Source: Apium graveolens
Lineage: Eukaryota > Streptophyta > Magnoliopsida > Apiales > Apiaceae
Reading direction: 5' to 3'
NCBI RefSeq assembly: GCF_009905375.1
Contig: NC_133657.1
Location: forward strand, 49,196,741 to 49,260,740
DNA: 64,000 nt
Shown piece by piece: positions 11,947 to 24,050 of this stretch. The translations under genes and the position numbers were made by a program. Position 1 is the first letter of the stretch, and each line of letters begins with the position of its first letter. The notes under the pieces are model-generated. The model was not told the DNA's origin. It ran no database searches and saw nothing but the letters and a program-made list of their open reading frames with translations.

Positions 11947-13460
11947 CTTTTCTAACAGTTTTTTAACATAAACAACATTATCTCTTTCGTTTTGAACTTC
12001 TAGCATGGAAAGCAACTCAATTTCTAGGTGATCATTCATTTTCTTTAGCTCAGAGTTTTCACTCTTGATTCTATTTTTCTCTAAGTTTTGATCCCTATAA
12101 CTAACATGTAGAGATTTAAGAAACAATCTTAGTTCATAGATATCATCAGTATCAAAAGCAAGAGTAGTCTGAGGTGCCTTTAATTCAACATTGTTATCCT
12201 TAGTATCATCATTTGCCATGAGAGCATAATTGATCTCATCATCTGATTCTGATGAATCATCCCAATTTTTCTTCTTTGAGATCAAGGCTTGTTTCTTCTC
12301 AGCTCTGTGTTTTCTGCAGTCAGCTGCAAAGTGTCCAATTCCATCATAGTTGTAGCATCTCTCCTTTGACTTATCAAGTTTTCCGGATCTTGATTCCTTC
12401 CAATCAGTATTCCTTCTATTGTTCCTCTTACCAGAGTTTGAGGAACTGGAACCTTTTCTAAAAAAATTTCTTCCTTTCTTGAAGTTCTTGTTGACCATCT
12501 TTTTGAAGCTTTTAACCATTAGGGCAGCCATTTGCTCCATGTCTTCATTGTTGTCATGATCACTGTCAGTATCTGATTCATTATCAGTATTTGAGTCATC
12601 ATCAGAGTTTGATGATTCAGTATCTGACTTTGCAATCATAGCTTTTCCTTTGGAGTAGCTTTTTCTCCTAGCTTTCTCATTTGGCTTCTCTTCAACTTTG
12701 AGCACAATTAGTCTAGTCTTGGATCCTTTTCTCTTGCTTCTTTGCTCCATCTCTAGTTCATGAGTTTTCAGTATTCCATAGATCTCATCTAGATGTGTGT
12801 CATCAAGTTGATAGTTATCCCTTATTAACGTGACCTTAAATTCCCACTTTTCAGGGAGAGCAAGTAGAAACTTCAAGTTTGAGTCCTCTAAATTATATTC
12901 CTTGTTGACAAGAGAAAAGTCATTTAGCAGCTTCTGAAATCTGTCATAGATCTCAGTTGAGGACTCAATGTCTCCTCAGTAAAAGTGCTCGTATTCTTGA
13001 GTAAGTACTGTCACCATGTTCTTCTTAATAGCAGTTGTGCCTTGACACTTTACTTCTAAAAATCCCATATCTCTTTTACTGTCTTATATCCAATAACTCT
13101 ATTGAACATAACACTATCAAGATTGCTGTGCAAGATGTGTCTAACTTTAGCATCCTTCATAATAGATGAAAGATCTTCAAGAGAGTAGTCCTTCCTTTCT
13201 TTGTCAACCATATTTTTTGGCTGTCCTCCAACAGAAACAGCTACCTTCATTGGTTTATGAGGACCACCATAAATCCTTCTTAGATATTCAGGATTTGTGG
13301 CTTCCAAACACATAGCCATCCTGACTTTCTAGATTGGATATTCATGTATACTCAGGATTGGCACCTTGATTGCTTCATACCTACTCATGTTGCTGCTAAT
13401 CTGTGATGTGGCTGGGGGTGGTGGTTTTGGATTATGTGATTCTTCTTCTTTGTCAGACAT
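11947..13460 (-). pseudogene. gag: Truncated gag of copia relic F
   Basis: Capsid/nucleocapsid gene starting at the ATG complement at 13458-13460 (MSDKEEESHNP). A stop interrupts it early (after EYPI, near 13330), and there is a frameshift near 13058 and another stop near 12975. From 12876 the frame is open to the element A junction, where it reads into the A LTR. It holds the UBN2-type end (LDEIYGILKTHELEMEQ), an acidic Ser/Asp region, and a zinc knuckle in which the second Cys is replaced by Tyr (CYNYDGIGHFAADC, about 12355), so it probably cannot bind zinc normally. A coiled coil follows. Confidence 0.85.
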
Positions 13461-13506
13461 TAAAGATTGATTTACAGATCTTAAACTGTTTGTATGTTAA
13501 CAACAA

Positions 13507-13518
13507 GCTCTGATACCA
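13507..13518 (-). other. Primer-binding site of relic F
   Basis: GCTCTGATACCA is the complement of the initiator-Met-tRNA primer site. Two bases separate it from the LTR at 13521. Confidence 0.92.
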
Positions 13519-13520
13519 AT

Positions 13521-13991
13521 TGTTAGGTCCGTAATCAACTATAGAGGGGGGGGGGGTGAATACAGTTTACTCAAATAATTCGACAAAGCTTCAATAGAAT
13601 CAATAATTTTTATATTAACAGATAAAAACTGATTACAAACATACTCTCTCAAAAGGATGAACAAATGTCCATGAGAGCTGCTAGGTTATGCGAAGGATAT
13701 AACAATGTCGGTAATTTATATAGCATGAACCTAATCTGTACTTTATAAAGAGCATATCTACACAATCAAATAAGGACTCCTATTCTATTACAATAAGGAA
13801 ACCTATCTATGTATGATTGCTTCTGAGATAAAGTCCTTTATCGCCTTGAGTTCCTGTTTCCTTTTCCTTATCGAAGATCAACTGATGTGACAAATACTGA
13901 TTACATCATCCGTTGACATCATCATCCGTTGATATAAGTTCTAATGTGAACTTCTGATAGTTTCTGTTGATATCATCAATTGCTTCTAACA
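13521..13991 (-). repeat. LTR of copia relic F
   Basis: About 471 bp between TGTTAG (13521) and CTAACA (13991). It includes a run of G near 13545 and TATA-like sequences around 13715-13760. Two ATCCGTTGA copies at 13908-13916 and 13924-13932 look like the E motif with CG changed to TG. The outer end is set by the inverted terminus only. Confidence 0.7.
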
Positions 13992-15046
13992 ACATATATA
14001 TATATATCAGTTGACTATTGTAGCATTTAATTTTAATCCATTTTATGCTATTTAAAGTAAAACATTTTATTGGCTGATAATTTGAAAGGATTTATAAAAT
14101 TTTATCGAATTGAAAAATATTTAATTTTAGGAAAATAATATACAATATTATCAGGTTATTATAAGAAGAAAAATTAGAATCATAAACGAGAAAATTTGAA
14201 AACAATTTGAATGACAATACTAGTACAAGTTTTCTGCAAAATATTGAGGAAAAAAACTTGAATATCAAAAATTAGTTTGTACATTATATAAATTATTTTG
14301 ATACCGCAACCATAATTCATGCTCGATTGAATAAAATTAGATATAGATTATTTGTTCGTGCTACAACGACTCCGATATATAAATAATTTTAATTTATTTA
14401 TTAAGTAATTACATTTTTAAATAATTAAAAATATATGTTATTTGAGAAATCAATTATGTTAGATACAGTCTGATTAGTAGGTTTTGATTATTTTGTCTAA
14501 AAAAATTAAGTGTAAATTAAATTAGTTAATCTAGGAAGTTTATTAAATCAGATAGTAACCCCCCCTAGGTTTTTGTATTTATGTCATTTTCCGAGAATCA
14601 AGTCAATATTAGTCAAACCAGATATTTAATCCTAAAATATTTTCTGACAAAACTAATTTGACATATATTTATAATGTAAATATCAACTCAATGATATATT
14701 TCATCTGAAGTCAATTATGTCGAAGAAAGAAATGACAACGACTAAACGAACGAAAAATGGGATTTTTTCAAACACCGATTTTACATACTAAACTCTCCGA
14801 TATATTTAAAAGCGTGTCGATCTTAAATGTTTTATTCTCAAATATAGTTGATATATTCATTTGAATATTAATATCAAATTATCTTGCCAAGCCAAAAGAT
14901 TATAAATATATTTTATTCCGTAAAAACCCTAAATGTTTTTTAGGATAAAATTAGTTTAAATTCAAAAGTAATCATTCCTCGGACCTCGTAGTCATTATTA
15001 TTCATGAAATATTATATTTGAATATATTTAAAGTCAAAAAATTTCT
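13992..15046. other. AT-rich intergenic stretch
   Basis: About 1 kb of AT-rich sequence with a short AT dinucleotide run at its left edge. I see no gene, RNA or element end in it. Confidence 0.6.
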
Positions 15047-15058
15047 CTAACTTGCATG

Positions 15059-15940
15059 CAGGGCCGGTTCATAGCCTGGTAAACCATGTCACATGCCCTA
15101 GGCCTGGTTTTCCTAGGGGTCCAAATTTAATAGGCCCATGTAGTACTTCTAGTATACGTCATTATTTTGTTTTATTTCAAAACGTCTGCTCTGATTTGGC
15201 TTCAGTTTGTTTGCATGTATATCCACTCCCCTTTGACCCTTTGTCTCTCTCACCTCACCTCGCAAATCCTAGCCTCAGGTGACCAACTCGAATCCTATAT
15301 CTCTTCGTACTTCTATGTTTTATTATATTAGCACCATTATATAGTATTATGAATATATGAATACAATTATATTTATATTTATTATAGTAATAGACATAAT
15401 ATAGTATATTATATCTAATCAGTGAAAATTTAGGGTTTGTAATCTTACTTCAATTATGATTTTTTATGCCAATTTAATGATTTTTTTTTCATTTTATGAT
15501 TTCATAGCTATAATTAAGAATAAAGTAAGCTTACTTTAAATTTTAAAATTGTGAATTTTTTGAAGTTTGGACCTTGAAAGTTTCTATTTAAAATGATATT
15601 CTTCATTTGCATTAATTACTTGTTCTATATTTGGGGAGTAAAATGCCACCAAAACAACCATCCGAAAATGAGAAAAGGAAAAAAAATGAGTAAATGAGTT
15701 AGTTGAAGCGCGGAGAGTAGCTATGAAAAACTTTGTTACCGTTAGCTATTTGAGATTTAGCTAAAATTATTTTATTAGCATTAATTCCTTTGTGAGTACG
15801 ATGATGTTTAATGACTATGATTTATGTTTAAGTTTAGCTTAAATTGTTTTTATATTATTATAGTCTAATTTTAAGCGAAAATAATTTAGGGCCTTTTTAA
15901 AAAAAATCCTTAGTCCATCTTATCTATTGGAACGGCCCTG
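15059..15940. mobile_element. hAT-like transposon relic
   Basis: 882 bp with inverted ends CAGGGCCGGTTC (15059) and GAACGGCCCTG (15930-15940). The 8-bp sequence CTAACTTG follows directly on the right (15941-15948) and occurs on the left at 15047-15054, four bases (CATG) before the terminus. An 8-bp duplication and CAGGG ends are typical of hAT elements. Inside, near 15640, a short frame MPPKQPSENEKRKKNE resembles the N-terminal end of plant ZMYM/TTF-type hAT transposases and then stops, so this is probably an internally deleted copy. The fragment match is by eye. Confidence 0.7.
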
Positions 15941-15948
15941 CTAACTTG

Positions 15949-17349
15949 TCGGTAAAGACAATTGATTTTTTTGGTCGATTCAAAAGGCTATTTTAACGTT
16001 CGAAAAAATCTGAAATAATACTTCCACATTTCTTTTTGACTTGAAACTTGAGATTTGACATGAATATATTTATTTTTAATATTGGTAGGAATTTTTTAAT
16101 TTTTCATGAGTTTTTTCGGGACTCGTAAAAGTCATAGATGGCGAAATAATTTCAAGGTGAAATTTTTACCATGTTTTATTTTGAGCTCTATTATTATATA
16201 ATTGATGGGAAAAGTTTTTGGGCTCTTTAATTTGAATTCTACAGCGGGTGTAATGCATGCTAAGACTATACGCCTATTGCCAATATTATAAGCAACCTTT
16301 AGATTTAAAATAAAGCTAAAATAACCCATTCTTTGGCTATAAATAAAGCCTCACCCTCCACCCATTTCGTAAGCCAATTGAGCCAAAATAATTCTGGAGA
16401 AATACACTCTCATACACCCTATTTTGTAGTAGCTAAAAGCTCCTAAGAGTTATATCATTCAAGCCTTCTTTAAGCCTTTATTTCTTATGCTTTTAAACTT
16501 ATTTTTCTACCCTTTCTTTGCTCAAACCCACACACTTGGATTCACTAATTTTGGCTACCCAACCCATTTTAGGAGTAGCATTTAAGTGTTCTTGAAGCCT
16601 CCAAAAGTCCATTTTACAAGCCGTTACTCCGCCCAATTTTTCGGACAACTTTTGGTCACTTTCCCGCAATTTTTGGTGTGTTATTGGCTTCACGAATCAA
16701 ATTGTATCTCTTATAATACTCTAATAATTTTGGAAGAAGAATTTGAGCCTTTGTAAGGCCAAGAATCATAAGTTGGTTAGTGTTCTTGTTGCACCTAGCT
16801 CGCTTAAAGTTTTAAGCACAAACATTCGGGGTTTTACAGTTATATATACAGGAACAAAATCTTTATTCTAAAAGAGTATATATAATTAGTTACCCACCAA
16901 GGATAATTTTTAATTTATTTACTCTCATAATTTAATTGTTTTCCTTTAATTAAGTTAGGGATCTAAACCAATTCCAATTTTACTTAAAAATCCAATTAGG
17001 CAATCTCGTATAAGTCAACTATATGACAAAAATGAATAGCTTTCTTATTGTATTTTTAGTAAATAATTTGAATTCATATTCCAAGTTGTAGGCCACTTGT
17101 ATAAATATCATACTATTATTTAGAGATATAAAGAAAGTTCTCTTTGTCGAATAATTACGAGTTGGTCTGCTTTATTTCCGAAACGAAGTCGATTTGTATA
17201 ATTCGAAAGTAACCACATAAATAATAGACTTCTTAGTTTGAAATATTAAGTGATATAAACTAAACTAAAATTTTGAGATTATGAATTCTATATAAGTCTC
17301 GTTATAATTATAAGATGCATAAGTGTTGTGCAAAACATGCCTGTATAAT
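15949..17349. other. Intergenic stretch with one LTR-like fragment
   Basis: AT-rich sequence without a supportable gene. The only structure I see is the LTR-like part at 16330-16838, listed separately. Confidence 0.5.
16330..16838 (+). repeat. Possible 5'-truncated LTR fragment
   Basis: A good TATA box (CTATAAATA, about 16338) is followed by a pyrimidine-rich leader-like region and ends ATTCGGGGTTTTACA at 16838, an ending common in plant gypsy LTRs. I found no matching TGTAAAACCCC start upstream and no primer-binding site after it, so this is a weak call. Confidence 0.3.
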
Positions 17350-17369
17350 AACAAGACTAAGTCATATTG

Positions 17370-19171
17370 ACAACCCTAAGATTAAGTTGTTTGATAATCA
17401 AGACTGACACTGGAAGTCTTGTATGGGATCTTGAAGACTTATGAGCTGGAAATGTTACAAAGAAAGTCATTGAGATCTGGTCAAGGACATGTTGTTGATG
17501 GAACTAGTGCCTTGGTTGCCAATGACAGTAAGTCATCTGATGATGAACTAGAAGCTCAAACTCCAGTTGTTCAAACTATTGAGCAGAAAAATAAGGAGCC
17601 ACATAAGCAAGTCATACTAGAAATAAAAGAGGATGAATTCTACACCCTGGATGAACTGGATGAGATGGACCAGTCAATGGCTTACCTTGCAACAAAATTC
17701 TCCAACATAAGGGTCAAGAAGCTAAAGTTTTTCAAGACCAAGGGTCAGACATCCAACAACAACATCAATTGGAAAGAAAAAACACAGTTCAACTCAGCTG
17801 GCAAAAGTGGCTACAAAACATGATCTATTGACATATCAAAATAAGATGTTACAATTGCGATGAGTTGGGTCACTTTGCTACTGAGTGTAGAAATCAAAGA
17901 AGGTGAAGAAAGACATAGCTTATTTGGAATTGGAAGCAAAGTATGAAGTTCTCTTGAGAAAAAATAGGGAAAGTCTTATATTGCAGAAGGCAAGAGTTGG
18001 GATGATACAGATGAAGAGGATGACAGCGAATAATTTGGAAATTATGCTCTCGTGGATCTAGAGCAAGGATAATCATCTGCATCCAAATCAACGGTACCAA
18101 CTCTAACCACAATTGATTTAAATACAAGGCAATATAAAGAAACTGTTGAGAAAATAAGTGTAGAGATGTTTCATATCCACAAAAGCATGATGGTAGCTAC
18201 TGAGGAAGTGAGTAGGCTGTCAAAAATAAATGAGAAGCTTGAAATTGAAAAACAAGAGCTAGAACTGCAGCTTGTTGGTCTTGAGGCAGTCAGACAGGAA
18301 AATGAATACCTCAAGGACAAGCTAAAGTGTGCTGGACAAATAGAAGCAGTATTGAGAGAGAAGATTGAAAAGAATGATCTGAAGCTCAAATCATATAAGA
18401 ATGCATCTTAGTTGGTTGTACAATATCATGAGAAAAACAAACCATGTGCTAACATAGCTATTGGTTTTGACTATAAGGCCTTGAATTCTCGCAAGAAAGT
18501 TGAAGCTAACAAAGGAAAAGAGAGAGTGAACCATGATGTTCCTGTAATGCTGAATATTGTGAGTGCACCTCTGTTCAAAATCTATGAGGTTAATTTCAGT
18601 GAAGTTGAGTTGATCATCAAGTAAGAAATTGCAGATGAGGATAATGAGAAGAACAATGCAGAAATCACTCCTACTACTGAAAATAAAAATAAGCCCATAG
18701 TGAATGAAGCTGCCAAGATACCAACCAAGGAGATCAAGACTGAGAACACTGGGAAAAAAAGAACATGAATGAAAAAATAGGTGTAAACAAAAGCAACAAT
18801 TATGTCTATGTTGTAGATGCTCCAAGGAAGTGGTGTAAAAAATGTGGCTCAATAAATCATCTAACTCACCTTTGTAGAAAGGCTGTTAGTGAGCAAAAAG
18901 TGGGAGCATACAAGTACAATGAGGTTGTGGCTGAGGATCCCTATTCCTTCTGTGATAAGTATGACTGCATTCCTTGCAATATGAAGGTTATGATAATTTA
19001 TCATAAATTGAGAAAAGATCTCAAGGAAGCTAATCTTGGATATGAGATTAAGAAGGAAAATGTTGATCAAACTTTGAATGGTGTTTTTTTTTAAAATTCA
19101 AATTCTATTTTTACAACTTCAGTGAAGAAGAAGAAAGTGCCCAACACTGCTTGGGTAGCTAAACACACTTA
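17370..19171 (+). pseudogene. gag: 5'-truncated gag of relic C
   Basis: Begins in the middle of the gag domain (YGILKTYELEMLQRK at about 17420). It keeps an acidic region, a first zinc knuckle near 17845 (CYNCDELGHFATEC) after a stop, a coiled coil (about 18160-18410) and a second Cys-rich knuckle (CKKCGSINHLTHLCRK, about 18835). Several stops and frameshifts break it. It ends AWVAKHT then TAA (19169-19171), the same closing pattern as gags A and E. Confidence 0.8.
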
Positions 19172-20544
19172 AACCTCATTGTGTGCAGGGAAAGAAGAAT
19201 AAAGTCATATGGATCATTGACAATGGATGTTCTAGGAATATTACATGTGATAAAGCCCTCCTATCATATTTGAGGAGATGACTGGCCCATTGGTGACTTT
19301 TGGAGACAACAACAAAGGACTCATAATGGGATATGGCAAGTTAACTTCTGAAAATGTTATCATTGAAGATGTAGCAATAGTTGTTGGTCTTGAAGTAAAT
19401 CTTCTAAGTGTCAGCCAATTTACAGACAAAGGTTTCAAGGTAATATTTAACAAAAAAGACTGCTCAATCACTAGCAAGAAAACTGGCGAAGTTGCTCTGA
19501 AAGGAGAAAGAAAAGGAAGCATGTTTTTTGTAGACCTAAATTCAGCAAACAAGGATACAATATGTTTCTACTATACCAAGGCATCCATTGAGCAAAGCAA
19601 GCTGTGGCTTAAGAAACTCTCTGACCTGAATTACAAAACAATTAATACCTTGGTGAAAAAGGAATTAGTGAGAGACATGCCAAATCTGAAATTTTCTCAA
19701 GATGAAGTTTTGAGGCTTGTCAAAAAGGCAAAATGAAGAGGTCTAGTCACAAGAGCAAGACTGAAAATTCAATAAGTGCACCATTGTAGTTTATTCACAT
19801 GGTTGGACCAGTTAATATCTTGTCTATTTCAAGAAAGAAATATACACTGATGATGGTGAATGACTAATCAAGATACACTTGGGTGGAATTTATATATTCA
19901 AAGATGAAACTCCACACATCATCATTGACCACGTAAAGAAAGTTGAGAAACAGACCGATGATCAAATTGATGTTAAAAGATTGAGGAGTAATAATGGCAT
20001 AGAATTCAGAAATGCAGTTTTAAGTGAATTCTGCAAAGATACGGGCATATTTCAAGAGTTCTTAGTTGCAAGAACACCCTATCAAAATGGTGTGGTTGAA
20101 AGGAAAAATAGATCTCTAGTTGAAGCTGCAAGAACAATGATGCAAGATGCCAATTTGCCAATTTGCCAATAAGTTTTTGGGAAGAAGCTGTCAATACTGC
20201 ATGCTTTACTCAAAACAAATATATAATAAACAAAAACCTTGGCAAATCACCTTACTTAATTTTTGTCAAAATGAAAGCCTACTGCGAAGCATCTGCATGT
20301 ATTTGGAATAATATGCTTTGTGCTCAAAGACAACTCTGAATTTGTTGGAAAATTTGACTCTAAGGTATTTGAAACTATTTTTCTGGGATGTTCATTGGAA
20401 ATAACTGCCTACAAAGTTTATATGCTTGAGCAAAAGAAAATTATGGAAAGCACAGATGTGACCTTTAATGATGACAAACGTCCAGGCTTGGAATGCCTTG
20501 ATGAAAATGAAGTTGAGGCCCTAAAATTTGAAAATCTGAACATT
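19172..20544 (+). pseudogene. pol: Protease-integrase part of pol, relic C
   Basis: The acceptor-like GTGTGCAG|GG at 19181-19190 precedes the protease remnant (VIWIIDNGCSRNITCD; the usual DSG/DTG motif is DNG here). GAG-pre-integrase follows at about 19560-19735 and an integrase core at about 19790-20180 (RSNNGIEFRN in place of RSDNGTEF, so a catalytic Asp is Asn; PYQNGVVERKN). Then comes the C-terminal integrase region to 20544. Multiple stops and frameshifts. The gene continues at 39369 beyond gypsy B. Confidence 0.82.
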
Positions 20545-20549
20545 GATAG

Positions 20550-21130
20550 TGTTATGGATTAAAAACAAATATATATAATTTCTGTATTTATTACTAAGGA
20601 ACGTGAGCTTCAAGGCTCGATTTGACTGCTCTTGTGTTTCGTGACTCAATCTACCTTAACAAGATGCCTACGCACCTTGCTGATTGCCAATGATCAAGTC
20701 AAAAAATGTAGTTCTGATTTGTGGGGTGAGGTCCCTTATATAGATGTGAGAGTCCTTGAATTGGACTTGGTATAGGAGACTTGTTAGTCAAGTCTCAGAA
20801 TTAGAATGGACTTTGGAGTCCTAAATAGTAGGAAACTGATTCCTTATCCTTCCAGGTCCCTTAGAGGCTTATCTGCAAGGATTTATGTTCTCATTGGGAC
20901 TCTTTTTAATAGCTGTTTCTCTCCCTTATTAATTAATTACGAAATTAATTAATAATCAGGGTTTTGGGCCTTCTTTGTTTCATCAGGCCTGATCTGGTCC
21001 ATCAGGCCTGATCAATGTGTTGACCTTTTGGTCTGAATATCATACATCTTCTTATTGGGCCTAGCAGCCCACACCTTGTATAATCAATGTAATATTTAAT
21101 TACACAATCAGGATTTATTTATCCCTATCA
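20550..21130 (-). repeat. 3' LTR of gypsy B
   Basis: 581 bp, from TGTTATGG to CCCTATCA. On the minus strand a TATA box (CTATATAAGG, about 20733-20742) lies about 250 bases after two palindromes ATCAGGCCTGAT at 20982-20993 and 21001-21012. It is nearly identical to 38781-39363. Confidence 0.95.
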
Positions 21131-21147
21131 TTTGCCCCCCAACTTTT
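21131..21147 (-). other. Polypurine tract of gypsy B
   Basis: On the minus strand AAAAGTTGGGGGGCAAA stands immediately before the 3' LTR. Confidence 0.85.
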
Positions 21148-21289
21148 GGGAAACATTGACTAGGTTTCGCAGAAGTTAAGTCCATTCGTTCCCTTACAGG
21201 GTATCGTTTTTTCGTAAAGTGTGGAGCGACCTACACATTTACAAAGATTTTCTTTTATTCCTTTTATTCAGGAATTATCTTAATTTTCA

Positions 21290-21560
21290 GGAATTTTTCC
21301 CTTGATTCTGGGATTTTTCCTTAATTTCCAGGAATTTTTCCATTTATTCTGGGATTTTTTCCCTTTATTCTGGGATTTTTCCTTAATTTTCTGGATTTTT
21401 CCCTTAATTCTAGGATTTATCCTTAATTTCCAGGAATTTTTCCCTTTATTCTGGGATTTTTTCCCTTTATTCTGGGATTTTTCCTTAATTTTCTGTATTT
21501 TTCCCTTAATTCTGGGATTTATCCTTAATTTCCAGGATTTATTCCTTATTTCTGAAAATA
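21290..21560. repeat. Tandem repeat in the 3' region of gypsy B
   Basis: Imperfect repeats of about 32-36 bases built from TTCTGGGATTTTTCC and TTAATTTCCAGGAATTTTTC. A long frame here on the plus strand is only the repeat read as Phe/Leu/Trp-rich peptide and is not a gene. Confidence 0.8.
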
Positions 21561-21685
21561 TTAATATTTTTCAGAAAATATTTCAAGGATTTTCCTTATT
21601 TTTCTGTAATTTTCCAGAAATTTTTCTTCTTTTTCTTCCCTCTTTTTCCTTTTTTCTTTCTTTTCTCTCTCTTTTTTTATACAGA

Positions 21686-22150
21686 TTTCGACCAGGAATC
21701 CTGTTCGACCAGGATCCTGGTCGAATTACCCTTCATTCAGCCCTGGTCGAAGGCGTTTCGAGGAGGATGTGTTCGAGCAGGAATCCTGGTCGAATTTCGG
21801 CCAGGATTTTTTCCCATATATATATATATATATATATATATTTGAGCAGAAATCTTCCAGTAGGAAATTAATTTCGATCAGGATTTTCGGTCAGGAACCC
21901 TGATTTTGACCGAAATAACTATCCTTAGTTGTTCAGGTCGATGAAAATTCGGGCAGGGCTCGTTCGACCAGGATCTTCCCTTGGTTTCTAGTCGACAAGG
22001 TTTTCAGGTATAGGGTTCTCGATCAGAATCCTGACCCTTTCGGTCAGGAATTAATATTTTGACCGAATTAACCTTTCTCCCAGCCTTGGTCGATGCCCTT
22101 TCGACCACAACTCATTCAAGGAGAAATACAGCTCGTGCCTTGATCGAATT
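21686..22150. repeat. Palindrome cluster in gypsy B
   Basis: Repeated half-sites of TTCGACCAGG and CCTGGTCGAA. A perfect 22-bp palindrome spans 21704-21725, centred on GGATCC. Other copies with an extra base (CAGGAATCCTG) occur at about 21692 and 21779, and weaker ones with GGTCAGGAA or TTGACCGAA run to about 22150. An AT dinucleotide run sits at about 21817-21841. The LTR carries the related palindrome TCAGGCCTGA twice. Confidence 0.8.
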
Positions 22151-22376
22151 GGGTCAAGAATATGTTAATTTTTGTGAATGCACATATTTACTTTGGGCCA
22201 TACGTCCGGGCTGGACTATTTTAGGTCCTTGATTTGGGCCTGGATTTTCTTGGGCCAACCTCTTAGTGGGTCTTAATCCTGGGCCCAGTTCTTAAATCTG
22301 GGTTTTATTTATTAACTAATTGGGCCTCCCTTTTTTGGGCTGGTTTTATTGGGCTAACCTTTGGGCCCATTGTTTT

Positions 22377-24037
22377 TGAAAGGAATATGTCCTAAGTCCA
22401 ATCCGGTATTAGGATTTAGGAATAACTTTTATGTAATCTGTTTTGACTTCATTGATATTAATAAAGACTTGTTTTGTTTTTATTACGGGCTCTATCTATT
22501 TAAGTGTTTAAATAAGATATACCATAGTTTAGAGTAAAGCTTTTTATGGATTATGATGAGATCATAATAGTGAGACCTAAAAAGATGATAACTCTAAACT
22601 TAAATAGTTCCTGGTCATAGGATTACTAACTGGTAATTAATAATCCACAAAGATCGGTACATACTATGCTTGCTTCATTTTGAAGGATGTCTGTTCTCAT
22701 AGACATTTGTGTGGTGACACTATAGCTAGTATGTAGGTGCTTATTATGGAATAAGTTCACTGAACATGACTCACCCAGCTGAACAACTGATGGAGTTCAC
22801 TCACGTGTCAGCAGTTGTTCGCTTAGTGATAGTTGTACAAGTATCCTTAGACTTGAGGTCATCATAGTCATCTTGTGTACACTGAACTATGCTTTGGTTT
22901 AGTTCTTAGTCTCCAGGGACAATTATTAGGGCTCTTCTGGGTATAGGAATTTGTACACGAAGATAGTGTATGATCAATAAAGGATCTACCCCTTCCAGTG
23001 AAGGAAGCGAATGTTCAAGGCTGATCCACTTATGCTTGTTCAGGAATCTCTGGCCAGAGTAAATGAAATTAGAAAGGAGTTTCTAATTTGCATGGAACTA
23101 CGCATAGTAAATGGTAAGCAAGTGATTAAATTTGATAGGCTTGACACGAGATCCATGCCTTGTATTTAATTGGGACATTGTAGGGTAGAAGGAGTTTATT
23201 GTACGATAACTATTCACTGACAGGTTCTTGGTATTCTAAGCAGTGAATTCATATTATCCGGATAGTCGCGATATGTTGAGAAGCATCACTCACGATGTAG
23301 AATAAATGTGATTAATTAATTAATCATATTTAATAAATTAGAGAATTTATATAAATAATGATAAAATAGTTTTATTATTATTTATTTCTACTACCGGCTT
23401 AATATTGAACCTACAGGGTCACACCATAAAAAGAGAATGATTTATTGGCGGAGGAATTAATTAATAATGGCTAATAATTATTAATTTGTGAAATAAATAA
23501 TTATTTGGCAAATTTAATAATTGATTAAATGAGATTTAATTGATTATAAATTAATTAAGAAAAGTTCTTAATATTATTAATTAAAGGATTTAATTTTTGG
23601 AAATTAAATCAAGAGAGAGAATTATTTCTAAAGTGTTTAGAAAAAGGATTAATGATTAAAAGGTGTTTTAATTATTAATGAGAATAATAAATGGGATAAT
23701 AATAATAATATTTATGGGAAAATTTCATCTGAAAATTTTGCCTATAAATACACTATTATAGTCCATATTTTATTCTAACCCCAGAAACCCAAAAGTTTCA
23801 GAAAACCAAATTCTCTCCACCTCCTCCTCCTCCTAAAAGTCGTTTTCTTGGTGGATACCGGTGGAGTGCTTCACACTTGAGGAGCAACTGCTAAGGATCT
23901 CAGATCGTTATCTCCGAATTATTTTAAAAGGTTAGATTCGATCCCTCGAATTTTTATTCACGATTTATATGCTTTTATTTGGATTTTGTATGTGTAAAAG
24001 TGTTTTGCCATGCCCCCGCTGCGTTTAAAATCCAACA
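22377..24037 (+). repeat. 5' LTR of copia D
   Basis: 1,661 bp from TGAAAGGAATATGTC to AATCCAACA. A TATA box, CTATAAATA, lies at about 23742, and a CT-rich CCTCCTCCT run is near 23820. Confidence 0.95.
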
Positions 24038-24038
24038 A

Positions 24039-24050
24039 TGGTATCAGAGC
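24039..24050 (+). other. Primer-binding site of copia D
   Basis: TGGTATCAGAGC one base after the LTR end, matching initiator methionine tRNA. Confidence 0.95.

Larger units (their letters stand above)
11947..13991 (-). mobile_element. Copia relic F, cut by element A
   Basis: Reads right to left: LTR (13521-13991), primer-binding site (13507-13518), then gag, which runs into the end of element A at 11946. The rest of the element should lie left of the window beyond A. The LTR has inverted ends, TGTTAG and CTAACA. No second LTR is visible, so its TSD cannot be tested. Confidence 0.88.

Noticed and set aside
15052..15282. A 76-codon frame at the left end of the hAT relic
   Set aside because: It starts inside the terminal repeat and shows no similarity; a chance frame.
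14001..17349. A host gene in the AT-rich gap
   Set aside because: No frame above about 80 codons with recognisable content, no splice-supported exons and no RNA gene pattern.
21302..21871. A long plus-strand frame of 189 codons
   Set aside because: It is a Phe/Leu/Trp-rich reading of tandem repeats, palindromes and an AT run; no domain and no start context.
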